In this document: positions 28,272 to 39,048 of the stretch, in pieces
How positions within the stretch are numbered: the first letter of the stretch is position 1
Layout of the letters: the number at the start of each line of letters is the position of its first letter
Made by a program: the position numbers and the translations under genes
The notes under the pieces: generated by a model
The model's input: the letters and a program-made list of their open reading frames with translations, nothing else
The model's database searches: none
Told to the model about the DNA's origin: nothing
Source: Paraburkholderia sp.
GTDB taxonomy: Bacteria > Pseudomonadota > Gammaproteobacteria > Burkholderiales > Burkholderiaceae
Length of the DNA: 64,000 bases
Direction of reading: 5' to 3'
Assembly (NCBI GenBank): GCA_004322045.1
Contig: SCRN01000002.1
Coordinates: forward strand, 1-64,000

Positions 28272-29654
28272 ATGAAACAACGTGCGCAGCGCGTGAAGAC
28301 GCGTCACATCATTTTGGCGGTCATGTGCCTCATGTACTTCATCTCGTACATCGACCGCGTGAACATCGCGGTCGCAGGGCCGCTGATCCGCCACGAGATG
28401 GGCTTGACCACCGTGCAACTCGGTCTTGTTTTTTCGGCGTTCGCCTATCCGTACGCGGCTATGCAGATCATTGGCGGATGCTTGTCGGACAAATTCGGCC
28501 CGAAGGTCGTCCTCACCGTGCTCTCGCTGATTTGGGGCGCGGCCACGCTGGCGACAGGATTCGCCGGCAGTGTCGCGACGCTCGTCGTGCTTCGCTTCCT
28601 GCTCGGGATCGGCGAAGGCGGGGCATTCCCCTCCGCGACGCGTGCCTTTACCTACTGGATGCCCGTGCGCGAACGGGGCTTTGCCCAAGGCATCACGCAT
28701 AGCTTCGCGCGCTTGGGCGGGGCCGTGACGCCGCCGCTCGTGCTCGCCGTCGTCGTTGCGGGAGGTTGGCGCGATGCGTTCATCTTGCTGGGTATCGCGA
28801 GCCTTGCTTGGACCGTGCTCTATTTGTTCGTGTTCACGAACACGCCCGAGCAGAATCGTCGCATCACGCAGGAGGAAACCGCGGAGATCGGCTACCGAAG
28901 CGGCGATTGCGAGCGAGCCAAGCGCGCGCCTACGCCATGGCGCAAGCTGATCCGGCGCATGTGGCTCGTCACCTTCGTCGACTTTTGCTACGGCTGGCTG
29001 CTGTGGGTCTATTTGACGTGGCTGCCGTCGTATCTGAAGGAATCGCGTGGCTTCGATTTGAAGCATCTCGCGCTGTTCACGGCGTTGCCGCTGCTCGCCG
29101 GGGTGGTGGGCGACACGTTGGGCGGCGTGGTGTCGGATCGCATCTACAAAAGCACAGGGCGGCTGCGCCTTGCGCGTTGCTCGGTGCTCGTCGTGGGCAT
29201 GGGCGGTTCGCTCGCATTCCTGTTGCCGATGATCTCCGTCGCCGATCCGATGACGGCGGTTTGGCTGCTCACTGGCTCGTTCTTCTTTCTGGAAATCACG
29301 AATCCGGTGCTGTGGACGCTGCCGCTCGACATCGCCGGCAAGTACGCCGGGACTGCTGGCGGGATGATGAACACCGGCTTCGGCATCGCGGGAATGATTT
29401 CTCCGGTTGCGTTCGGCTATCTGATCGAGCGCACCGGCAGCTATAACTCGCCGTTCATGGTGTCGGCCGGTTTGCTCGCATTGGGCGTGATCGCAGCCTT
29501 GTTCATCGACACGGCGCGGACCGTGGAAGCCGACGAGGAGCGCGAGCGCAGCGAGGGGCCGGCGGCGCGCGGCGCATTCGCTTTTGTCGACGCCGCGCCG
29601 GCCGTGCGGCTCGAACGCCATTCGCTGCGCCGGCCGCTGCGCTGGTGGCGCTGA
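28272..29654 (+). CDS. sauU: MFS transporter, probable sulfoacetate importer
   Basis: YFISYIDRVNIAVAGPLIRHEMGL; 12-TM; operon position after sauST. Confidence 0.72.
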   Translation: MKQRAQRVKTRHIILAVMCLMYFISYIDRVNIAVAGPLIRHEMGLTTVQLGLVFSAFAYPYAAMQIIGGCLSDKFGPKVVLTVLSLIWGAATLATGFAGSVATLVVLRFLLGIGEGGAFPSATRAFTYWMPVRERGFAQGITHSFARLGGAVTPPLVLAVVVAGGWRDAFILLGIASLAWTVLYLFVFTNTPEQNRRITQEETAEIGYRSGDCERAKRAPTPWRKLIRRMWLVTFVDFCYGWLLWVYLTWLPSYLKESRGFDLKHLALFTALPLLAGVVGDTLGGVVSDRIYKSTGRLRLARCSVLVVGMGGSLAFLLPMISVADPMTAVWLLTGSFFFLEITNPVLWTLPLDIAGKYAGTAGGMMNTGFGIAGMISPVAFGYLIERTGSYNSPFMVSAGLLALGVIAALFIDTARTVEADEERERSEGPAARGAFAFVDAAPAVRLERHSLRRPLRWWR

Positions 29655-29669
29655 GTGCGCGCGCCCTCG

Positions 29670-31307
29670 TCACACGCCGGCGGCAGCCGGTTCGCCCTGC
29701 GAGAGCGCTTGCGTCGCGCGGTCTTCGAGGATCATCTCGGCTGCCTTCTCGGCGATCATGATGACCGGCGCGTTAGTGTTGCCCGACACGAGCTCCGGCA
29801 TGATCGACGCATCGACGACGCGCAAGCGGGCGACCCCGCGCACGCGCAGGCGCTCGTCCACGACGGCGAGCGCGTCGTTGCCCATCTTGCAGGTGCACGC
29901 GGGATGGTAGATGGACTGACTGAATTCTCGGGCGGCATCGAGCAATTCGGCATCGCTGCGGTAGTGCGCGCCCGGGGTGAATTCGGACACGATATGCGGC
30001 GCGAGCGATGGCGCGGCAGCGATGCGGCGCGCGACTTTGATCCCGTCGACGACGACCGGGTGATCGCGTTCGTCGGACAAATAGTTGGCGTGGATCAGCG
30101 GATAGCGCAGCGGATCGGGCGATACGATCTCGATATGGCCACGGCTGAAGGGCCGCAGTTGGCACACCGAAGCCGTAAAGGCGGAGAACCGATGCGCGCC
30201 CTGTCCGGGCTTATCCGCGCTGAGCGGCTGCATGTGAAATTGGATGTCGGGCCGATCGACGTCGGGGCGCGAGCGCGTGAAGATGGCGACCTGGCTCGCG
30301 GCAAGCGTCAGCGGGCCGGTGCGCCACAGCGCGTACTGCATGCCGATCCACGCTTTGCGCAGCGGGTGATTGACTTCGTCGTTGAGCGTGCGCTCGCGGG
30401 TGCGGTACACGAGCCGAACTTGCAGATGATCTTGCAGGTTCCGGCCAACCCCGGGCAGATCGAGCAGCACCGGCACGCCGGCGCGTTGCAGCACGCTTGC
30501 CGGGCCGATGCCCGAGTGCTGCAGAAGCTGCGGCGAGCCGATCGCGCCCGAGGCAATAATGACTTCGGCGCGGGCGCCCACGAACTTGCGTTCACCCCCT
30601 TGCAGGTATTCGACGCCGATCGCGCGCTTGCCCGCAAAGCGCACGCGGCAGGCCTGGGCACGCGTGAGCACGTGCAAGTTGCCGCGCCCGCGCGCCGGTT
30701 TCAAAAAGCCCTTAGCGGTGCTCCATCGAAAGCCTTTGTGGGCCGTCTGCTGGAAGTAGCCGACGCCTTCTTGCGTCGCACCGTTGTAGTCGGGATTGAG
30801 GGGAATGCCGATTTCCTGCGTGGCAGCGATGAAGTGATCGGCGATGGGCCGGCGCAATCGCAGATCGGACACTTTCAACGGTCCGCCCACGCCGTGATAG
30901 GTGTTCGCACCGCGTTCCTGATCTTCGGATTTCTTGAAGTAGGGCAGCACTTCGGCGTAGCTCCAGCCGCGGTTGCCCAGTGCAGCCCAGCGATCGTAGT
31001 CTTCGCGCTGTCCGCGCACATAGAGCAAGCCGTTGAGCGAGCTGGACCCGCCGAGCACTTTGCCGCGCGGCCAATCGATGCTGCGGCCGGCGAGATTGGC
31101 GTCGGGCTCGGTGCGATAGCACCAGTCGAGCTCGGGGTCGTGCATGGTCTTGAAATAGCCCACTGGCACGTGGATCCACGGATTGGTATCGGCGCCCCCG
31201 GCTTCGAGCAACAGGACGGTGTTGCGCGGATCGGCGCTCAGGCGATTGGCCAATACGCATCCCGCCGATCCCGCACCGACGATGACATAGTCGACTTCCG
31301 GTTCCAT
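29670..31307 (-). CDS. GMC (choline dehydrogenase-like) FAD oxidoreductase; IseJ-like isethionate dehydrogenase candidate
   Basis: DYVIVGAGSAGCVLANRLS, GGSSSLNGLLYVRGQREDYDRW, ACTCKMG; function inferred from island context. Confidence 0.8.
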   Translation of the reverse strand: MEPEVDYVIVGAGSAGCVLANRLSADPRNTVLLLEAGGADTNPWIHVPVGYFKTMHDPELDWCYRTEPDANLAGRSIDWPRGKVLGGSSSLNGLLYVRGQREDYDRWAALGNRGWSYAEVLPYFKKSEDQERGANTYHGVGGPLKVSDLRLRRPIADHFIAATQEIGIPLNPDYNGATQEGVGYFQQTAHKGFRWSTAKGFLKPARGRGNLHVLTRAQACRVRFAGKRAIGVEYLQGGERKFVGARAEVIIASGAIGSPQLLQHSGIGPASVLQRAGVPVLLDLPGVGRNLQDHLQVRLVYRTRERTLNDEVNHPLRKAWIGMQYALWRTGPLTLAASQVAIFTRSRPDVDRPDIQFHMQPLSADKPGQGAHRFSAFTASVCQLRPFSRGHIEIVSPDPLRYPLIHANYLSDERDHPVVVDGIKVARRIAAAPSLAPHIVSEFTPGAHYRSDAELLDAAREFSQSIYHPACTCKMGNDALAVVDERLRVRGVARLRVVDASIMPELVSGNTNAPVIMIAEKAAEMILEDRATQALSQGEPAAAGV

Positions 31308-31456
31308 GAAAGAGGTCTCCTGACAGCCCCCGCGAGGCGGCGCAAGTGCCTGCTGCGTAGGGGTCGCCTCACTGTCGCGGATGGCGAAAGACGGCGCAAG
31401 ACCCACCCGCATTGCGCGGACCAAACTGAAACGGAAAGTATCGATTCGGGATCAAA

Positions 31457-31486
31457 AGCGCCGTGCGCCGCGCGGCGCACGGCGCT
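31457..31486. repeat. Perfect 30-bp palindrome AGCGCCGTGCGCCGCGCGGCGCACGGCGCT
   Basis: Base-by-base checked symmetry in the divergent intergenic region between GMC oxidoreductase and CobS-like gene. Confidence 0.9.
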
Positions 31487-31524
31487 GTACCCACCGAAAC
31501 GGCGTCACTGGCGCTATGAGCGGC
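31485..31524 (+). promoter_or_regulatory. Candidate MocR/TauR direct-repeat site 3 (CTGTACCCACCG...CTGGCGCTA, 23-bp period)
   Basis: Half-sites at 31485 and 31508; similar to sites at 37972 and 41945. Confidence 0.5.
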
Positions 31525-31591
31525 CCGGGGGTGGGCGATACGATGCGGTTCGAGGCGCGAACGGCTCGGCGGCGTAGCAAAGGAGAAAGCG

Positions 31592-32593
31592 GTGACGACG
31601 GATTTCATGCAGGACAGGCCCGATCGCATGGTATCGGTGCGCGAGTGCTTCGGCATCGACACGGGTTTGATGGCGCCCATGTTCGCCGAGCGCGACGATC
31701 ACGTGCCCGATATCGATCCGGCCTACCGGTTCAATCCGGACGTCACGCTTGCGATCCTTGCGGGCTTCATGCGCAATCGGCGCGTGATGGTGCAGGGTTT
31801 GCACGGCACCGGTAAATCGACGCACATCGAACAAGTGGCTGCGCGGCTGAACTGGCCGTGCGTGCGCGTGAACCTCGATGGCCATATCAGCCGGTTGGAT
31901 CTAGTCGGCAAGGACGCCATCGTCGTGCGCGAGGACCGGCAGATCACCGAGTTCCAAGAGGGAATCGTGCCGTGGGCGCTGCAGCGGCCCGTTGCGTTGA
32001 TCTTCGACGAATACGATGCCGGCCGGCCCGACGTCATGTTCGTGATTCAGCGCATCCTCGAGCGCGACGGCAGTTTCACGCTGCTCGATCAGAACCGCGT
32101 GATTCGCCCGCATCCGTACTTCCGGCTTTTCGCTACGTCCAATACCGTCGGCCTGGGCAACCTGAACGGGCTTTACCACGGCACGCAGATGCTCAACCAC
32201 GCGCAGATGGACCGCTGGAACGTCGTCGCGAAGCTGAGCTATCTGCCGCCCGAGCAGGAGGCCGGCATCGTGCTGGCTCGTGTGCCGGAGCTGGACGACT
32301 TCGCCGGTCGCGCGCGTGTCGAGCAGATGGTCGCGATGGCGGCGCTCACGCGCCGAGGTTTCGCCGCCGGCGATCTGTCGACGTTGATGTCGCCGCGCAC
32401 GGTGATCAACTGGGCGGAGAACTGCCAAATCTTCAACGACCCCGAACTCGCATTTCGCCTCACGTTCCTGAACAAATGCGACGAATCGGAACGTCCGATC
32501 GTCAGCGAGTACTATCAGCGCTGCTTCGGCGTCGAACTGGGCGAGCCAGGGCACGAAGCCGAAGCGGGCGGCGGCGCCTTGAAGCCGGCATGA
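31592..32593 (+). CDS. CobS-like AAA+ ATPase
   Basis: [28 protein letters not shown] Walker [23 protein letters not shown] Walker [15 protein letters not shown] start with AAAGGAG RBS. Confidence 0.85.
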   Translation: MTTDFMQDRPDRMVSVRECFGIDTGLMAPMFAERDDHVPDIDPAYRFNPDVTLAILAGFMRNRRVMVQGLHGTGKSTHIEQVAARLNWPCVRVNLDGHISRLDLVGKDAIVVREDRQITEFQEGIVPWALQRPVALIFDEYDAGRPDVMFVIQRILERDGSFTLLDQNRVIRPHPYFRLFATSNTVGLGNLNGLYHGTQMLNHAQMDRWNVVAKLSYLPPEQEAGIVLARVPELDDFAGRARVEQMVAMAALTRRGFAAGDLSTLMSPRTVINWAENCQIFNDPELAFRLTFLNKCDESERPIVSEYYQRCFGVELGEPGHEAEAGGGALKPA

Positions 32594-34311
32594 TGACGGC
32601 CGCGCCTGACGCCGTGTGCGCCGCGGTGCGCCGCGAACGCTTGTGCGCGGCTGTGGCCCGCGCGCTGACGGGCGATGCCGCTTTGCATTATCGAAGCGGA
32701 CGGCTGTGCCGGCAGGTGCGACCGTTGCCGTTGCATGCGCCGCATCTGCGCAGCGACGCGACGCAGGACGATTTCGCTTTGCTGCGCGGCGCAGCCGATT
32801 GCGCGGCGATGCGGCTCGTGCATTCGGACGCGGCGTTGCATCGGTCCTTATCGCCGACGCCCTACATCGAGCGCTTGCTGTTCGAGATTTTCGAGCAGAT
32901 TCGCTGCGAGGCCCAGCCTGCGCCGGGCATGCACGGGCTTGCACGCAATTTGCGCGATCGCTTCGAGTCATGGTCGCGCGGCTATTTCAGGGCGGGGCTC
33001 GCCGACGATCACCTCGGCATCCTCGTCTATACGGTCGTGCAGATCGCATGGTCGCGCGTGACGGGTTGGCCCGTGCTCGACGAAACGGAGGGTCTCATCG
33101 AGGCCACGCGCGCCGGCATCGTCCCGCAGATCGGCTCGGACTTGGCGGGGCTGCGCCGGCATCGTTTCGATCAACGCGCCTATGCACGGCCTGCGCGCGA
33201 GTTGGCGCATCGGATCGCATCGATGCTCGCGCACGCGCGCGCCAGGTTCGGGGATAGCGGCGAGAACGAACGAAAACCCGATGATGCGTTGACCGCGTTC
33301 TCGCTATGGGTGGACTTCGACGAATCGCAGGAGGCCGGTGCTGAAAGCGCGGCGCCGGGCGCAAGTCGAAGCTTGGATCCGTCGACGCAGGGTTACCGCG
33401 CCTATACCACGCAGTTCGACCGCGAGGTGCGCGCAGCAGCGCTCGCCCGGCGGCCGCTGCTGCGCGACTACCGCGCGAAGCTGGATGAGCGCATTGCTGA
33501 AAGCGGCATCAACAGCGCACGCATTGCGCGCGAGTTGCAGTCAGCGCTTGCCGTCCCCCGCAGGGACGGCTGGTCGTTCGGCGAGGAAGACGGACGCATC
33601 GACGGACGTCGTTTGGCACAGGTCATCAGCTCGCCCGCCGAGCGGCGCGTGTTCATGCAGGAGCGGATGCGTCCGCACGGCGATTGTGCAATCGCTTTTC
33701 TGATCGACTGTTCGGCTTCGATGAAGGCGCAGATCGAAACCGTTGCGATGCTGGTCGATAGCCTCGCGCGCGCGAGCGAGCAAGCGGGGCTTGCGACCGA
33801 AGTGCTCGGTTTCACGACCGGCGCATGGAACGGCGGGCGCGCGCGGCTTCGGTGGCTCGCGTCTGCACGGCCGTCGCATCCGGGGCGCCTAAACGAGCTT
33901 TGCCATATGGTGTTCAAGACCGCGAACGATAGTTGGCGGCGTGCGCGCACCGACATCGCCGCGCTGTTCAAGGCCGATCTGTTTCGAGAGGGCGTGGACG
34001 GCGAGGCCGTCGAGTGGGCGTGCGCGCGGCTGGCCGCGCTGGCGGTCACGCGGCGCATCCTCGTCGTGATTTCGGATGGCAGTCCGATGGATGCGGCGAC
34101 CGCGCAGGCCAACCATGCGGCTTATCTCGATGCGCATCTAAAAGAGGTGCTTTTGCGCCACCAAACGCTGCGCGACGTGGATGTGGTGGGGCTGGGCATC
34201 GGGCGCGACTTGAGCGCTTACTACCGGCATTGCGCAACGTTGGACCCGGACGAGCCGCTCGATACGAAGCGGCTCGTCGGGGTGGCTCGGTGGATCGGAG
34301 CGAGGCGCTAG
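32590..34311 (+). CDS. CobT-like protein with C-terminal VWA domain
   Basis: [16 protein letters not shown] (DxSxS), [13 protein letters not shown]; start overlaps CobS-like stop. Confidence 0.85.
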   Translation: MMTAAPDAVCAAVRRERLCAAVARALTGDAALHYRSGRLCRQVRPLPLHAPHLRSDATQDDFALLRGAADCAAMRLVHSDAALHRSLSPTPYIERLLFEIFEQIRCEAQPAPGMHGLARNLRDRFESWSRGYFRAGLADDHLGILVYTVVQIAWSRVTGWPVLDETEGLIEATRAGIVPQIGSDLAGLRRHRFDQRAYARPARELAHRIASMLAHARARFGDSGENERKPDDALTAFSLWVDFDESQEAGAESAAPGASRSLDPSTQGYRAYTTQFDREVRAAALARRPLLRDYRAKLDERIAESGINSARIARELQSALAVPRRDGWSFGEEDGRIDGRRLAQVISSPAERRVFMQERMRPHGDCAIAFLIDCSASMKAQIETVAMLVDSLARASEQAGLATEVLGFTTGAWNGGRARLRWLASARPSHPGRLNELCHMVFKTANDSWRRARTDIAALFKADLFREGVDGEAVEWACARLAALAVTRRILVVISDGSPMDAATAQANHAAYLDAHLKEVLLRHQTLRDVDVVGLGIGRDLSAYYRHCATLDPDEPLDTKRLVGVARWIGARR

Positions 34312-34370
34312 CCGTCATAGACATAGCCGCAGCCGCAGCCGACGTCATCGCCGGCCACGCGGCGACTCCC

Positions 34371-35411
34371 TCACGCGGCGTGGGGTTCCTGCGAAGGATG
34401 GGCGCGGCGCGCGTGCGCGGCTTGCGCTTGCACGGCAGTGACAGCGATGACGTAGTAGATGTCCTCGCTGCTGCACCCGCGCGACAGATCGTTGGCGGGA
34501 TAATTCAACCCCTGTAGCAGCGGGCCGATCGCCTTGGCGCCGCCGATGCGTTCAGCGAGCTTGTAGCCGATATTGCCGGCGTCGAGATTGGGGAAGACGA
34601 GCACGTTCGCGTGACCGCCCACCTGCGAGTGTTCGATCTTACGTTCGGCGATTTCGGCGACGATCGCCGCGTCGAGTTGGACGTCGCCGTCGATGGCCAG
34701 GCCCGGGCGCACCGATTTCACGCGTTGCGTCGCCTCGATCACCTTGTCCACATGCGCGTGATGCGCACTGCCGCTCGTGGAAAAAGACAGCATCGCCACG
34801 CGCGGCTCCTCCATCAGCAAGCTGCGCGCGCTATCGGCGGCGGCCATGGCGATTTGCGCGAGTTGCTCGGCGTCGGGATCGACGACGAGCGCGCAATCGG
34901 AGAACACGAGTCCGCCCTTGTAGCGATGAAACGGCTCGCACAGCATCATCAGGAAGAAACTCGACACGAGCTTGAACGACGGCTCGAGCCCGATCAATTG
35001 AATCGCCGTGCGCACGACATCGGCCGTCGTGTTGACCGCGCCCGCCACCGATCCGTCGGCGTAACCGTGCCGCACCATCAGCGCCGAGAAGACGAGCGGC
35101 TTGAGCACTTCCCGTTGCGCCAGCTCCGGCGTCATGCCCTTGCCGCCGCGAAGCGCGACCAGGGTGTCGACGAACGGCGCGCGCCATTCGGAAGCGGCCG
35201 GATCGACGAGGGCGATGTCGCCGAGCGCGAGCGATTCGCGCTCGGCGGCCGCGCGGATGCGGCCGGGATCGCCGACCAGCATGACGCGCGCGATGCCTTC
35301 GCCGCTGGCGCGCACCGCGGCGGCCAGCACGCGTGGATCATCGGCCTCGCACAGCACGATACGCATGGGCGACGCGCGCGCCGCTTCGATGATGCGGTTC
35401 AGGGCTTTCAT
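34371..35411 (-). CDS. pta: Phosphate acetyltransferase
   Basis: [57 protein letters not shown]. Confidence 0.9.
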   Translation of the reverse strand: MKALNRIIEAARASPMRIVLCEADDPRVLAAAVRASGEGIARVMLVGDPGRIRAAAERESLALGDIALVDPAASEWRAPFVDTLVALRGGKGMTPELAQREVLKPLVFSALMVRHGYADGSVAGAVNTTADVVRTAIQLIGLEPSFKLVSSFFLMMLCEPFHRYKGGLVFSDCALVVDPDAEQLAQIAMAAADSARSLLMEEPRVAMLSFSTSGSAHHAHVDKVIEATQRVKSVRPGLAIDGDVQLDAAIVAEIAERKIEHSQVGGHANVLVFPNLDAGNIGYKLAERIGGAKAIGPLLQGLNYPANDLSRGCSSEDIYYVIAVTAVQAQAAHARRAHPSQEPHAA

Positions 35412-35424
35412 GGTTGCCGGCGGA

Positions 35425-37242
35425 TCAGACGTAGTCCTTGTACTTGTCGAGCAGGCGCACCGGCTTGGACAAGGCGTCGCGACGGAAGGGATCGCCCAGT
35501 TCGCGCGTGCACATGATTTCGATGATCGTCGTCTTGCCTTCGTTCATCTGCATGTCGATCGCGCGTTTGAGCGCCGGCCCCACGTCCTCCAACTGATCGA
35601 CGACGATACCCTCCGCCCCCATTGCGCGAGCAATTGCCGCGAAGCTTTGGTTGTCGAGCTCGCCCGCCACGAAGCGGCGGTTATAGAAATCGACTTGGTT
35701 CTTCTTCTCCGCACCCCATTGCCGGTTGTGGAAAACCACGGCCGTCACGGGAATTCCATGGCGCACGCAGGTCATCGTTTCCATCAGGCTCATGCCCCAC
35801 GCGCCGTCTCCCGCGTACGACACGGCAGGGCGATGCGGCGCCGCCACTTTGGCGCCGATGATCGTCGGGAAGGCATAGCCGCAATTGCCCCAACTCATCG
35901 CCGCAAAGAAGCTGCGCGGCTTGTTAAAGCGCAGGTAGCTGTTCGCGACCGAATTGATGTTGCCGATGTCGGTCGACACCATGACGTCCTCGGGCATCGC
36001 TTTCTCGAGCTCGCGCAGCACTTGTCGCGGATGCAGATAGTGCCCACCGTTGAACGTGCGCTCGTGCTTTTGCTCCTCGATCATGTCGAGGCTGTAGGCG
36101 TCGAGCTCGTGCGTCCAGCTGTCGAGTTCTTTTTCCCACGCCGCTTTCTCGGTGGCGATTTGGTCGGCGCGCTCGCTGCGCGTGGCGTCGCAGGCGAGTT
36201 CGCGATTGGCCAGCCTCTGCGTGAGCGCGAGCGCCGAAGCCTTGGCGTCGCCGCAGATGCCTACCGAGATCTTCTTCACGAGGCCGAGCATCTTGTGGTC
36301 TGCGTCGATCTGAATGATCTTCGCCTCTTTCGGCCAATAGTCCATGCCGTGCTGGGGCAGGGTGCCGAACGGGCCGAGGCGCGAGCCGAGCGCAATCACC
36401 ACATCCGCGCGCGAGAGCAGCTTCATGCCCGCTTTCGAGCCCTGATAGCCGAGCGGGCCGCACCAGAGCGGATGGTTCGCCGGGAATGAGTCGTTGTGCA
36501 GATAGCTGTTGACGACCGGCGCGCCCAAGCGCTCGGCCAGCGCCTTGCAAGCCTCGATCGCATCGGCCATGACCACGCCGCCGCCCGAGATGATGACCGG
36601 AAACTTGGCGCGTGCGATCAAGTCGGCCGCCTCGTTCAAGCTTTCGTCGCCGCCCGGGCCGCGATCGAGCTTGCGCGGCTGCGGGATCTCGACCTTGACC
36701 TTGCCGTAGAAGTAGTCGCGCGGGATGTTGAGCTGGGTCGGTCCCATCTCGGCCTGCGCGCGATCGAAGCAGCGCGCGGTGAATTCGGCCATGCGCGCCG
36801 GATGCGTGACATGGCCCTGGTACTTCGTGAATTCCTGAAACATCGGCAACTGATTCGCTTCTTGGAAGCCGCCCAGGCCAATGCCCATCGTCCCCGCTTC
36901 GGGCGTGACGATCACGACGGGGCTGTGCGCCCAATAGGCGGCCGCGATCGCGGTCACGCAATTGCTGATGCCGGGGCCGTTCTGGCCGATCACGACGCCG
37001 TGGCTGCCCGATACGCGGGCATAGCCGTCGGCCATATGGCCCGCGCCCTGCTCGTGCACGACGGGGATCAGGCGAATGCCGGCCGGCGCGAAGATATCCA
37101 TCGCGTCCATGAACGCCGAGCCCATGATGCCGAACATGTCGGTCACGCCATTGGCCGCGAGCGTTTCGACGAACGCTTCGGAAGGGGTCATCTCTTGCGG
37201 GCCGCTGGCCGTCGCGCGTTTGGAAGTGGATTGGTCGCTCAT
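35425..37242 (-). CDS. xsc: Sulfoacetaldehyde acetyltransferase (ThDP-dependent)
   Basis: [48 protein letters not shown] ThDP region; [27 protein letters not shown]-term. Confidence 0.93.
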   Translation of the reverse strand: MSDQSTSKRATASGPQEMTPSEAFVETLAANGVTDMFGIMGSAFMDAMDIFAPAGIRLIPVVHEQGAGHMADGYARVSGSHGVVIGQNGPGISNCVTAIAAAYWAHSPVVIVTPEAGTMGIGLGGFQEANQLPMFQEFTKYQGHVTHPARMAEFTARCFDRAQAEMGPTQLNIPRDYFYGKVKVEIPQPRKLDRGPGGDESLNEAADLIARAKFPVIISGGGVVMADAIEACKALAERLGAPVVNSYLHNDSFPANHPLWCGPLGYQGSKAGMKLLSRADVVIALGSRLGPFGTLPQHGMDYWPKEAKIIQIDADHKMLGLVKKISVGICGDAKASALALTQRLANRELACDATRSERADQIATEKAAWEKELDSWTHELDAYSLDMIEEQKHERTFNGGHYLHPRQVLRELEKAMPEDVMVSTDIGNINSVANSYLRFNKPRSFFAAMSWGNCGYAFPTIIGAKVAAPHRPAVSYAGDGAWGMSLMETMTCVRHGIPVTAVVFHNRQWGAEKKNQVDFYNRRFVAGELDNQSFAAIARAMGAEGIVVDQLEDVGPALKRAIDMQMNEGKTTIIEIMCTRELGDPFRRDALSKPVRLLDKYKDYV

Positions 37243-37348
37243 CAATGTCTCCGGTGCTCGGTTGAACAAAACGCTTGGTTTCCGATGCTATTCAGCGCTC
37301 CAGTCGGGTCAAGCCGTTCCGTCTGCCGACGACGAATTTGGAATGGAA

Positions 37349-37365
37349 TGAAATGATTCGTTTCA
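37349..37365. promoter_or_regulatory. IclR/KdgR-like inverted repeat TGAAA-N7-TTTCA upstream of xsc
   Basis: TGAAATGATTCGTTTCA. Confidence 0.35.
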
Positions 37366-37404
37366 AAAGACGCGCGTTGCCGCATGCATCGCGCGCCCTG
37401 CGGC

Positions 37405-37809
37405 TCATGCGGGCTGCTTCGGGCGTTCTTTACGGAAGGCCCGTTTGACCGCGATCAGCCCATCGCGGAATTCGAACAAGTCGCAGCCTTCGGCTTCGAT
37501 GCGCCAGCCGTCCTTGTGCGTGCCGGAAAACACCCATTCGGACACGCCGCGCTCGCCGGCGACGTAATGCCGGCCGTGGCCCCAATGGGCGTCGGGGAAA
37601 GCGCTGAATACCGCTTCGAATGCGGCGCGCACGGCGTCGCGGCCGACGAAGCGGGTCCCATGCACATCGGGGCCAGCCGCGGCGTCAAAGACGCAGTCTT
37701 CGGTCATGAATCCCATCAGTGCGTTGGCGTCGTGGCGGTTGAACGCGTCGGAAAACGCGGCGAGCGTGTCGGCCGTCACGGCGCAAGGGGCGAGAGGCGT
37801 GTCTGTCAT
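37405..37809 (-). CDS. NTF2/SnoaL-like small protein; candidate small subunit of taurine dehydrogenase (TauX-like)
   Basis: FSDAFNRHDANALMGFMTEDCVFDAAAGPDVHGTRFVGRDAVRAAFEAVF; AGGAGA RBS; directly upstream of xsc. Confidence 0.65.
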   Translation of the reverse strand: MTDTPLAPCAVTADTLAAFSDAFNRHDANALMGFMTEDCVFDAAAGPDVHGTRFVGRDAVRAAFEAVFSAFPDAHWGHGRHYVAGERGVSEWVFSGTHKDGWRIEAEGCDLFEFRDGLIAVKRAFRKERPKQPA

Positions 37810-37971
37810 GCATGTCTCCTGAACAATGAGCGGGCCGCGCCTCGCTGGAAGGCAAGCCGCGGCATGGTTTATCGACACGTTAATGGGCGTGCGAAGGGGC
37901 CGGTAGCGCCAGATTCCCGATTTCGCTTGGGCCAGAGTAGGGTGACTATGGATAGGCGGCGCGCTTGTGCG

Positions 37972-38011
37972 CTGGACCCATCGGATCCCTTCGCCTGGCA
38001 CTACCGGCGCG
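37972..38011 (+). promoter_or_regulatory. Candidate MocR/TauR direct-repeat site 2
   Basis: CTGGACCCATCG (37972) and CTGGCACTACC (37995), 23 bp apart, between NTF2-xsc-pta and the ABC operon. Confidence 0.55.
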
Positions 38012-38163
38012 CTTATTGATTGACAATGCTTGACTAAACGGGCGAGCTATCTCCTGTTTGGTCGTACGCGCATCGAGACACCGATGCGCTTGCTGCAGCG
38101 AGGTTGCGTGCCGGATTGCTGCGCGCACCGTGGGCGCCCGATGTAGAACCGAAGGAGACGGCA

Positions 38164-39024
38164 GTGAGAGCAAGAGCACTACCCGAACACGGCAAGACGA
38201 TCAAACGGCCTGCCAGGCCGCCACGCGAGCCGCGCATCAAGCTTCGCCTCGCCCATGCGAGCATGAAATCGTATTGGCTGACAGCCGTCGTGCTGGCGGT
38301 AGCGGTCCTGCTATGGCAGGTGGTGTCGATGGCGGGTGTGTTTCCCGCTTTCGCCCTGCCTTCGCCGGTGGCGGTATGGCGCGCTTTCGTCGACATCGTG
38401 CGAGAGGGTTACGGCGGGCAGTCGCTCCTCGGCGACATCCTGATCAGTTGCTTTCGCATCGTCATCGGTTTCGTCGGCGCGGTGGCGATCGGCGTGCCCG
38501 TGGGCCTCCTGATGTCGCGCAACAAGATCGTGAACGACATCATCGACCCGTTGCTGCAATTCGTGCGGCCGGTGCCGCCGCTCGCCTACATCCCGCTGCT
38601 CGTCGTCTGGTTCGGCATCGGCGAGTTGCCCAAGGCGGTTCTGATCCTCGTCGGCACGATTCCGGTCATCATCATCGGCACCATGTCCGGCGTCAAGAGC
38701 ACGCCGCCGCTGCGCATCGCGGTCGCGCGCACGCTCGGCGCGACCAACGCGCAAATCTTCCGAAGAATCGTGCTGCCTTCGGCGTTGCCGGAGATTTTCA
38801 CCGCCATGCGCGTCGGGATCGGCGTCGCCTGGACCTGTCTCGTCGCGGCCGAGCTGATCGCCGCCAGCAGTGGCTTGGGCTGGCTCGTGCAGTTCGCGGG
38901 GCAAGCGTTGCAAGTGAGTGTGGTCATCGTGGGCATCGTCATCATCGGGGTGATCGGCTATGCCATGGAATTGGTCATACGCAAAGTAGAGAACTGGGTC
39001 GTGCCTTGGCGCGGGCATGACTGA
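38164..39024 (+). CDS. ABC transporter permease (taurine/sulfonate type)
   Basis: AARTLGATNAQIFRRIVLPSALPEIFTAMRVGIGVAWTCLVAAEL EAA loop; GTG start with AAGGAGA RBS. Confidence 0.85.
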   Translation: MRARALPEHGKTIKRPARPPREPRIKLRLAHASMKSYWLTAVVLAVAVLLWQVVSMAGVFPAFALPSPVAVWRAFVDIVREGYGGQSLLGDILISCFRIVIGFVGAVAIGVPVGLLMSRNKIVNDIIDPLLQFVRPVPPLAYIPLLVVWFGIGELPKAVLILVGTIPVIIIGTMSGVKSTPPLRIAVARTLGATNAQIFRRIVLPSALPEIFTAMRVGIGVAWTCLVAAELIAASSGLGWLVQFAGQALQVSVVIVGIVIIGVIGYAMELVIRKVENWVVPWRGHD

Positions 39025-39048
39025 TTCCACTCATCGAGGAGACGAAAC

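Noticed and set aside
27888-29621. 577-aa minus-strand ORF
   Set aside because: Antisense to sauT/sauU with no recognisable domain; codon-bias artefact.
29655-31577. 640-aa plus-strand ORF
   Set aside because: Antisense to the GMC oxidoreductase, which has clear family motifs.
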